Origin: JAJYIV01 sp964616135 | GTDB taxonomy: Bacteria; Patescibacteriota; Patescibacteriia; UBA9934; GWF2-40-263 | Direction: 5' to 3' | Assembly: GCA_964616135.1 (NCBI GenBank) | Contig: CAZTTQ010000029.1 | Coordinates: 1 to 10,400, forward strand | DNA: 10,400 nt | In this document: piece by piece, positions 6,044 through 10,400 of the stretch | Position numbering within the stretch: the stretch's first letter is position 1 | How the letters are laid out: every line of letters begins with the position of its first letter | Notes under the pieces: model-generated | Told to the model about the DNA's origin: nothing | Database searches by the model: none | Seen by the model: the letters and a program-made list of their open reading frames with translations, nothing else | Translations under genes and position numbers: made by a program

Positions 6044-6078
6044 GGACGGTCCCTCATGGTGGGGGACCGTTCTTTGTT
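6044..6078 (+). other. Leader hairpin of the ABC exporter (possible attenuator or terminator)
   Basis: Perfect 8-bp stem ACGGTCCC (6046-6053) / GGGACCGT (6063-6070), extendable by a G-U and a G-C pair, loop of 9 nt, followed by TTCTTTGTT and then the SD at 6079. It forms right at the predicted 5' end. It may shield the mRNA end, attenuate transcription, or end read-through from the nuclease gene. Confidence 0.5.
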
Positions 6079-6089
6079 GGAGGTACCGC

Positions 6090-7856
6090 GTGCCCGGCCG
6101 TTCATTCCTCTCCGATCTTCGGCACCTGCTCTCGCCCCGCAGGGCGATGCTCGTCCGGATCCTGTGGTGGATCCTGGCGCTCCAGGTGTTCGCGTTCATC
6201 GAGCCGCTCGCGTTCATGCGAGTCGTCGACGCCATCGCGTCGCCGCAGGCGGCCTCTTCCGTCTGGAAGCCGCTCGCGTTCCTGCTCGTGTTCGTCATGG
6301 CGGCCGGGTTCGTCCAGGTCCGGCGGAACACGCTGGCCACCCAGTTCGTGACCCAGATGGAAGTGGACCTGACGACCCGGTGCGGCGAGAAGCTGCTGTC
6401 CCTGCCGCTTTCGTACCACCTGTCGGAAGGGACGGGGGCGTCCGTCGGCCGCATCGTGCGCGGCATGGGCAAGCTCATCGACCTCTCCATGATGTCGATC
6501 TACGAGCTCGTTCCGTTGCTCGTCCAGGTCGTCGTCACGACCGTCCTGCTCGCCTGGGCCGACCCGATCGCCGCCCTGCTGTTCCTGGCGTCCGTCGTCC
6601 CGTTCGCGCTGATCACGATCCGCGTGAAGCGCCGTTGGGCGCGGCCCCGCTTGGAACGGCACAGCCTGGACGGGGACGCGGACGACCGCCTGACGGAAGT
6701 CGTGGCCAACATCATGACGGTCCAGGCGTTCGCGCAGGAAGGACGCGTCATGACCTCGTTCCGTTCCCTCCGGGAACGGGTGCGGGACCTGATCCTGGTG
6801 GAATACGCCGCGTACGTGCGCATGGACCTGCTGCGCAATCCGGTCATCAACGTCGGACGCGTGGCCGTCCTGGCCGTCTGCGCCTGGCGCACGACGACCG
6901 GCGTGATGTCGCTCGGCCAGCTGGTGTTCGTGGCCCTGCTCGTCAATCGGGTGTTCTCCGCGCTGTACACGCTCGGTCCCGCCGTCGACCGCGTCATGGA
7001 ATGCCTGGAGCCGGTCCGCCGCATGGCGGACATTCTGCGCGCGGAGGATGCGGTTCCCGACCCGGAGCGGCCGCACGTCTCCGGCGGGGACTTGCGTGGA
7101 GAGATCGTGCTTCGCGGCCTGACGTACGCGTACCGGCGCGTCGGCGGCAAGGGACGCCAGGACGTGCCGGCGCTCCGCGACGTGTCCCTGAAGATCGACG
7201 CGGGGGAGACGGTGGCCCTGGTGGGATTGTCCGGTTCGGGCAAGTCCACGCTGGCCAAGCTCCTGCTGCGGTTCGACGACCCGATCCTCGGCACCATCTC
7301 CGTGGACGGCGTCGACCTGGCGGCATACAACCGCGGCGATCTGCGTCGGCAGATCGGGTTCGTCCCGCAGGAGGTAGAGGTGTTCGACGGCACGGTCGCG
7401 GAGAACATCGCGTTCGGCAAGTCCGACGCGACTCCCACGGAGATCGAGGCGGCCGCCCGCGTTGCCAACGCCCATGAGTTCATCGTGGCGTTGGAGAACG
7501 GGTATGGCACCGTGGTCGGTACGCGCGGGCTCCGCCTGTCGGGCGGCCAGCGCCAGCGTCTGGGCATTGCCCGGGCCATCTTGCTCAATCCGCGGATCCT
7601 GATCCTCGACGAGGCCACGTCCCACGTGGACACCGTGAGCGAGGGGAAGATCCAGGCGGCCCTGGAACGGGTCCGTAAGGGCCGTACGGTGGTCATCATC
7701 GCGCACCGGCTGTCCACCGTCCGCGACGCGGACCGGATCGTCGTGCTGGAAGAAGGCCGCGTCGCCGAGATCGGCACGCACGAACAGCTTGCCGCCCAAA
7801 ACGGCATCTACGCCCGCCTGGCCGGCATCGAACGGTCCGAAGACTCCGTTGCCTGA
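6090..7856 (+). CDS. ABC exporter, fused permease and ATPase half-transporter
   Basis: Homodimeric or heterodimeric MsbA/LmrA-type exporter of the inner membrane, 588 aa, the normal size for the family. The transmembrane domain occupies about 20-300 with hydrophobic stretches near 20-45, 60-78, 138-157, 160-178 and 255-290, followed by the nucleotide-binding domain: Walker A GLSGSGKST (379-387), Q-loop Gln427 in FVPQEVEVF, signature LSGGQ (483-487), Walker B ILILD with catalytic Glu508, and H-loop His539 in IIAHRLST. The ATPase site therefore looks fully active. GTG 6090 is chosen because GGAGG (6079-6083) lies 6 nt upstream; a longer in-frame reading from TTG 6015 would start inside the promoter. 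The substrate (lipid, peptide or drug) cannot be told. It has its own promoter and terminator, so it is monocistronic. Confidence 0.93.
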   Translation: MPGRSFLSDLRHLLSPRRAMLVRILWWILALQVFAFIEPLAFMRVVDAIASPQAASSVWKPLAFLLVFVMAAGFVQVRRNTLATQFVTQMEVDLTTRCGEKLLSLPLSYHLSEGTGASVGRIVRGMGKLIDLSMMSIYELVPLLVQVVVTTVLLAWADPIAALLFLASVVPFALITIRVKRRWARPRLERHSLDGDADDRLTEVVANIMTVQAFAQEGRVMTSFRSLRERVRDLILVEYAAYVRMDLLRNPVINVGRVAVLAVCAWRTTTGVMSLGQLVFVALLVNRVFSALYTLGPAVDRVMECLEPVRRMADILRAEDAVPDPERPHVSGGDLRGEIVLRGLTYAYRRVGGKGRQDVPALRDVSLKIDAGETVALVGLSGSGKSTLAKLLLRFDDPILGTISVDGVDLAAYNRGDLRRQIGFVPQEVEVFDGTVAENIAFGKSDATPTEIEAAARVANAHEFIVALENGYGTVVGTRGLRLSGGQRQRLGIARAILLNPRILILDEATSHVDTVSEGKIQAALERVRKGRTVVIIAHRLSTVRDADRIVVLEEGRVAEIGTHEQLAAQNGIYARLAGIERSEDSVA

Positions 7857-7863
7857 CGCTTCT

Positions 7864-7904
7864 CCGTCCGCCTCCCGTTCCCGGGAGCGTGGGCGTTTTT
7901 CTTT
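7864..7904 (+). terminator. Terminator after the ABC exporter
   Basis: Hairpin with core CTCCCG-TTCC-CGGGAG (7872-7887), extended by an outer stem with wobble pairs and one bulge, then GTTTTTCTTT. The core and right arm are nearly identical to the terminator at 9005-9045. Confidence 0.85.
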
Positions 7905-7916
7905 GCGGGGAGAGGA

Positions 7917-7946
7917 TTGACCGGGCGGGCGTTCCCATGCTTCACT
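7917..7946 (+). promoter_or_regulatory. Tentative promoter of the lipoprotein operon
   Basis: -35 TTGACC (7917-7922), 18-nt spacer ending TGC, -10-like TTCACT (7941-7946). The -10 matches poorly, but the extended TGC element helps. Leader would be about 88 nt and contains a GCGCG-GATT-CGCGC hairpin (8016-8029) directly before the SD. Confidence 0.35.
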
Positions 7947-8040
7947 GGTTCCGGTCTTTGACCCGCGCATGGTACATACCTGCGCGCCATCCCAACCTCG
8001 TCCTGTACGGGGCTTGCGCGGATTCGCGCGGGAGCATCCC

Positions 8041-8763
8041 ATGAAGCGTCCTTTGTTGTCGCTCTGCACCGTTGCCAGCCTGGCTGCCGCCTGCGGCTCT
8101 GTTCCTTCGGACCAGACGTCCGTCGCCTCCGAATCTCCGACCCCGGCGCAGACGGAGCTGACGGAACTGCCGTTCGCGATCAATGACTTCCAGGTCATCG
8201 CGAAAGAGACGGGTGTCGAGATCTTCGATACCCGTACCGGAGAGTACGTGAACCTGGGGGAATTCGCGCAGCGCGCGAACGCCTACGGGAGTCCGCCGGA
8301 AACGGTCGGTCTGCCGCCCATGGCGGAGGAACCGAATTCCCCGTTCGCCACGGCGGAGCAGGGCCTCACCTGGGGTCAGAGCTTCGGCGCGTTCTACGTG
8401 TTCTTTCGCGGCGGCGGAGCGGACACGGACACTCACCCGTTGCGTCCGTGCGTCGCCCAGGATGTCACGCACGTGCATCTCACGATCAAGAAGACGAAGG
8501 AGACCTCCGACTACGCGGCCTGGGCGAAGTTCCACGCGGGAACGTACGTCCAAAGCCAGAACAAGTGCTACGTCCTCTTCGACAGCCAGCACCCGTGGAT
8601 GTGCCTCAAGGCATGTCCGCCCACGCGCCAGCAGATCGAGTCGGGACTCAAGACGGCCCTGGCTGCGGCACTCGCCGCCGCCGGCATCTCCGTGTCTGCG
8701 GCTGTCCTCGCGAACGCCGCCGCGGTCATGTCCTACGCCGTCTTCGTTCCGCTCGCCCTCTAA
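8041..8763 (+). CDS. Probable lipoprotein with hydrophobic Ala-rich C-terminus, family not recognised
   Basis: 240 residues. The N-terminus has a short positive region (MKR), a hydrophobic core and a relaxed lipobox ending AAAC, so Cys18 is a likely lipidation site, followed by a Ser/Thr/Pro-rich linker (19-45). The body (about 45-200) contains an aromatic, Gly-rich segment (WGQSFGAFYVFFRGGG, 111-126) and four cysteines (137, 176, 188, 192), compatible with two disulfides outside the cytoplasm. Residues about 204-240 are a long uncharged Ala/Val/Leu stretch that could be a second membrane anchor or an oligomerising helix, reminiscent of pore-forming peptides but without a recognised motif. 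ATG 8041 is supported by GGGAG at 8030-8034. It is followed after 14 nt by the HMA-like gene. I cannot assign a function. Confidence 0.78.
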   Translation: MKRPLLSLCTVASLAAACGSVPSDQTSVASESPTPAQTELTELPFAINDFQVIAKETGVEIFDTRTGEYVNLGEFAQRANAYGSPPETVGLPPMAEEPNSPFATAEQGLTWGQSFGAFYVFFRGGGADTDTHPLRPCVAQDVTHVHLTIKKTKETSDYAAWAKFHAGTYVQSQNKCYVLFDSQHPWMCLKACPPTRQQIESGLKTALAAALAAAGISVSAAVLANAAAVMSYAVFVPLAL

Positions 8764-8777
8764 CTCTCCTTCCGCCT

Positions 8778-8996
8778 ATGTCCCTCACCCACGTCGAATA
8801 CCGCCTCCCCGAACTCTCGAACGCCAATTACCAGGCGGTCGAGGACGCCCTTGGGGTACTCGCGGGAGTTCAGACGCCGGGAATGGACGTGCCGGCCAAG
8901 CGCCTGCGTGTGAGCTTTGTCTCCGAGTCCGTCTCGGAGCCGCAGATCCGCGCCGCGCTGGAAGCCGCCGGTTTCCGCCCGGAAATCGTCGCGTAG
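8778..8996 (+). CDS. Small HMA-like (ferredoxin-fold) protein lacking the CxxC metal site
   Basis: 72 residues fitting the beta-alpha-beta-beta-alpha-beta pattern of heavy-metal-associated domains: an opening strand (THVEYRLPEL), helix with VEDALGVLAGV (21-31), strands around KRLRVSFV (41-48), helix SEPQIRAALEAAGF (53-66). In the metal-binding family two cysteines stand before the first helix; here the matching positions are Ser14 and Asn17, so copper binding by the usual site is ruled out. It may serve as a protein-protein or regulatory module. The start ATG 8778 follows the lipoprotein stop by 14 nt with no SD, so it is likely the second gene of that operon. A strong terminator follows the TAG. 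The fold call is from pattern, not from a search. Confidence 0.75.
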   Translation: MSLTHVEYRLPELSNANYQAVEDALGVLAGVQTPGMDVPAKRLRVSFVSESVSEPQIRAALEAAGFRPEIVA

Positions 8997-9004
8997 GAGT
9001 GTTG

Positions 9005-9045
9005 CCCGCCCGCCTCCCGTTCCCGGGAGCGCGGGCGGTTTTTTT
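9005..9045 (+). terminator. Terminator after the HMA-like gene
   Basis: Hairpin with core CTCCCG-TTCC-CGGGAG (9014-9029) extended by an 8-bp outer GC stem with a single bulged G, then a run of seven T (9039-9045). Near-copy of the hairpin after the ABC exporter. Confidence 0.9.
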
Positions 9046-9046
9046 C

Positions 9047-9083
9047 ATAGAGATTTCTCGACTCGGCTTTTGGCCTCGCTCGA
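9047..9083. repeat. REP-like hairpin sequence between convergent terminators
   Basis: On the minus strand AGCGAGGCC-AAAA-GCCGAG (9081-9063) resembles the AGCGAGGCC-TTCG-GGCCGAG hairpin at 4575-4594. The adjoining GAGATTTCTCGA also looks like a piece of a REP-type element. Assignment to one repeat family is tentative. Confidence 0.45.
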
Positions 9084-9109
9084 AAAAAAACCGGCCCAGA
9101 ATGGGTCGG
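9084..9109 (-). terminator. Terminator of the acidic 247-aa gene
   Basis: Immediately after the TAG on the minus strand: CCGACCCA-TTC-TGGGCCGG (one A/C mismatch in the stem) followed by eight T. It faces the terminator of the plus-strand HMA-like gene. Confidence 0.85.
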
Positions 9110-9853
9110 CTACGAGAGGTGGCGGCGCGTCTGCAGGTCGATGACCGTGGCCTCCGGAGCCGGAGGCGGTTCCTCGGCGGGCGGATCGGGAACGGGCCGC
9201 AGGGCCGCGACCTGCTTCAGGCGGGAAAGGCACTCGTCGTCCAGGCCGAGGTCGGCCAGGCCGGAGCCGGCGGCCTTCAGCTCGTCGACGATCGCCTTCC
9301 AGTCTCCCTCGACGTCTTCGGGCTCGAAGGTCTCGCCTTCGGGGACGGGCTCTTCCCGGGCCCAGGCGAACGCGTGGTTGGTGAGCTTCACCACCTCCAC
9401 GGCCTTCTCGAGGATCGTGTCGCCGTCGTCATCGTCGCTGATCTCGTCTTCCAGGTTTCCGACGACCGCCTGCACGTCCACGCCGACGACTTCCGCGTCC
9501 CGGCGGGCGTGTTCCAGCCGGTCGAGGAGCGCGTGGCCGTCCGTGAGCTGGTGGGCGGGCACTTCCGTGAGTCCTTCCGCGACGATCCGCTTGGCGAGCG
9601 CGATGACCTTGTCGCCGTTGGACTTCACGGCTTCGGCGACGACCGCGATCTCCGCTTCTAGCACCTCCGTCTGCTGGGCCGCCCGTTCCAGGGCACATAG
9701 GTGTTCTTCCGTCGTGCCGATGTCTTCCGGGGTCGCGCCCGCTTCCCGCAGGCGCTTGCGGACCAAGATGACGTTCCCCCGGTCGATCCGGGTCGTGCCG
9801 AGCCAGTACCGGGCGGACGCCAGCGGGTGCTCGTGCGTGAGGGCAGCGCTCAT
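9110..9853 (-). CDS. Acidic, largely helical protein of unknown function
   Basis: 247 residues, no signal peptide or membrane segment, so cytoplasmic. A basic N-terminal stretch (about 14-38) leads into long Ala/Glu-rich helices (about 44-95 and 105-135) with coiled-coil character, an Asp-rich patch (SDDDDGD, 139-145), a second acidic helical region, a Pro/Glu-rich linker (219-233) and the terminal tail VIDLQTRRHLS. The layout of helical body, disordered linker and short conserved-looking tail suggests a scaffold or adaptor that docks to a partner through its C-terminus; this is inference. I do not recognise the family. The ATG is supported by a strong SD, AAGGAGG, 5 nt upstream (9859-9865). 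It has its own terminator and lies downstream of the DUF5666-like gene, which also ends in a terminator, so it is probably monocistronic. Confidence 0.82.
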   Translation of the reverse strand: MSAALTHEHPLASARYWLGTTRIDRGNVILVRKRLREAGATPEDIGTTEEHLCALERAAQQTEVLEAEIAVVAEAVKSNGDKVIALAKRIVAEGLTEVPAHQLTDGHALLDRLEHARRDAEVVGVDVQAVVGNLEDEISDDDDGDTILEKAVEVVKLTNHAFAWAREEPVPEGETFEPEDVEGDWKAIVDELKAAGSGLADLGLDDECLSRLKQVAALRPVPDPPAEEPPPAPEATVIDLQTRRHLS

Positions 9854-9886
9854 GTCTGCCTCCTTTCTGTCCGTGTGGACGCCCCC

Positions 9887-9914
9887 ATTCTGCCCGAACG
9901 GTCCGGGAGGGCAA
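9887..9914 (-). promoter_or_regulatory. Tentative promoter of the acidic 247-aa gene
   Basis: Minus strand: TTGCCC (9914-9909), 16-nt spacer, CAGAAT (9892-9887). Match is moderate; the leader of about 27 nt would contain the strong SD. Confidence 0.35.
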
Positions 9915-9930
9915 GGGAAACGTGTGGATA

Positions 9931-9958
9931 GAAAAACCGTCCCCTATTCGGAGACGGT
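9931..9958 (-). terminator. Terminator overlapping the stop of the DUF5666-like gene
   Basis: 9-bp stem ACCGTCTCC / GGGGACGGT (9958-9950 with 9944-9936, one G-U pair), loop of 5 nt, then TTTTTC. The TAG stop codon (9946-9944) lies in the loop and first base of the right arm, so a ribosome finishing translation would cover the hairpin. Confidence 0.85.
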
Positions 9959-10363
9959 CTTTTTGGCGGGGCCGGCGTCGATGACGCGGCGGGCGCTCAT
10001 GCCGGTGGACTTGTTGGCGAAGTAGCCGTCGACGACGACGCGGTCGCCGACTTTTACGTCTTCGCGCTTCGCCTTCTTGCCGGCGTAGTTGACGAAGGAC
10101 GCTTCCGCCAGGTCCACGGTGTAATCTACGTCGTCGGCGTCCGTGACGATGGCCGTCGTTTCTTCCAGGGAGGAAACGACGCCGTCAATGTGTCCGCCCG
10201 TGAGATAAATCGTGTAGCCCAGGGCCCCGTCGTGGGCCACGTACGGCTTCAACTTGAGCGGCTTCCAGGCAGCCACCGGCAACCCCGCCGCGAACGCGGA
10301 GGATCCGAGGAACGTTCCGGCCAAGGCCAGGGTTCCGGCGGCCTTCAAGAAGAAGGACTTCAT
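9944..10363 (-). CDS. Exported DUF5666-like protein
   Basis: 139 residues with a clear signal peptide: MKSFFLK, hydrophobic core (8-20), and a cleavage site after AFA around 25-26. The mature part has a single small beta-rich domain (about 55-130) with the pattern G-x-I-x-GVVSS, a middle strand YTVDL (81-85), VKVGDRVVVDGY (103-114) and the closing strand MSARRVID (122-129). This matches the OB-like layout of DUF5666 proteins, secreted or periplasmic small-domain proteins whose molecular role is not established. No cysteines, so it is not a disulfide substrate in itself. ATG 10363 gives the complete signal peptide; there is no SD and a -10 lies 9 nt upstream. The fold assignment rests on pattern recognition and is less certain than the export signal. 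Confidence 0.82.
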   Translation of the reverse strand: MKSFFLKAAGTLALAGTFLGSSAFAAGLPVAAWKPLKLKPYVAHDGALGYTIYLTGGHIDGVVSSLEETTAIVTDADDVDYTVDLAEASFVNYAGKKAKREDVKVGDRVVVDGYFANKSTGMSARRVIDAGPAKKTVSE

Positions 10364-10372
10364 AGGGCCAAA

Positions 10373-10400
10373 AACCTAGCATATATTGGGTTTTTTGTCC
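10373..10400 (-). promoter_or_regulatory. Promoter of the DUF5666-like gene (-35 cut by window edge)
   Basis: Minus strand: extended -10 TGC-TAGGTT (-10 at 10378-10373), 17-nt spacer, and -35 bases GGACA (10400-10396) with the first base beyond the window. The -10 ends 9 nt before the ATG, again pointing to a leaderless message. Confidence 0.5.

Noticed and set aside
6015..6089. N-terminal extension of the ABC exporter to TTG 6015
   Set aside because: TTG 6015 is part of the -35 box; the extra 25 residues are basic and unlike the family start, and GTG 6090 has GGAGG six bases upstream.
4600..6105. 501-codon open frame on the minus strand opposite the beta-CASP nuclease
   Set aside because: Shadow of a gene with all MBL and beta-CASP motifs; no SD, promoter or recognisable domain.
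6102..8198. 698-codon open frame on the minus strand opposite the ABC exporter
   Set aside because: It is antisense to a gene with complete ABC motifs, is rich in His/Arg/Gly/Asp as expected of a GC-rich shadow frame, and crosses the exporter terminator and the lipoprotein start.
9936..9965. Plus-strand terminator at the same hairpin
   Set aside because: The hairpin also has a T-run on the plus side, but no plus-strand gene ends there; the minus-strand DUF5666-like gene explains it.

Overview
Ten protein-coding genes can be read in full and an eleventh (a dus-type gene) is cut by the left edge. The DNA is fairly GC-rich, uses the standard code (TGA is a genuine stop), and has short intergenic gaps with REP-like palindromes. 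It also has a stand-alone four-helix-bundle (S23-type) gene, a separated thioredoxin/VKOR pair and a DUF5666-like exported protein, and several promoters sit so close to the start codon that the mRNA would be leaderless. Together these fit a compact bacterial genome, perhaps of the Patescibacteria/CPR type. That assignment is inference; no rRNA or other marker gene is present.

Left part (1-2932, minus strand): the N-terminal 158 codons of a tRNA-dihydrouridine synthase with a near-leaderless promoter, then a 724-residue SF2 helicase carrying four tandem ~60-residue repeats at its C-terminus. The helicase is a self-contained transcription unit (promoter, strong SD, ORF, terminator) and lies between two inverted REP-like elements. 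Its repeat-coding 3' part is clearly less GC-rich than its motor-domain part.

Middle part (2947-5976, plus strand): a membrane-anchored CPHC thioredoxin-like protein, a VKOR-family membrane oxidoreductase and a small acidic protein form a tight operon (3-nt gap, then ATGA overlap), probably for disulfide formation in exported proteins. A lower-GC four-helix-bundle gene follows, bordered by CGTAGAA heptamers in opposite orientations and by a UUCG hairpin, so it looks like an inserted cassette. Next is a 455-residue beta-CASP metallo-beta-lactamase RNase whose ATG sits two bases after that border.

Right part (6008-10400): a 588-residue ABC exporter (GTG start set by its SD, with a palindrome at its promoter and a hairpin in its leader); a probable lipoprotein with a hydrophobic Ala-rich C-terminus; a 72-residue HMA-like protein without the metal-binding cysteines; and, on the minus strand, a 247-residue acidic protein of unknown function and an exported DUF5666-like protein. 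The terminators after the ABC exporter and after the HMA-like gene share almost the same hairpin.

I see no CRISPR array, tRNA, rRNA, transposase or complete defence operon. The best candidates for something undescribed are the helicase-repeat cassette, the four-helix-bundle cassette and the lipoprotein/cysteine-less HMA pair.
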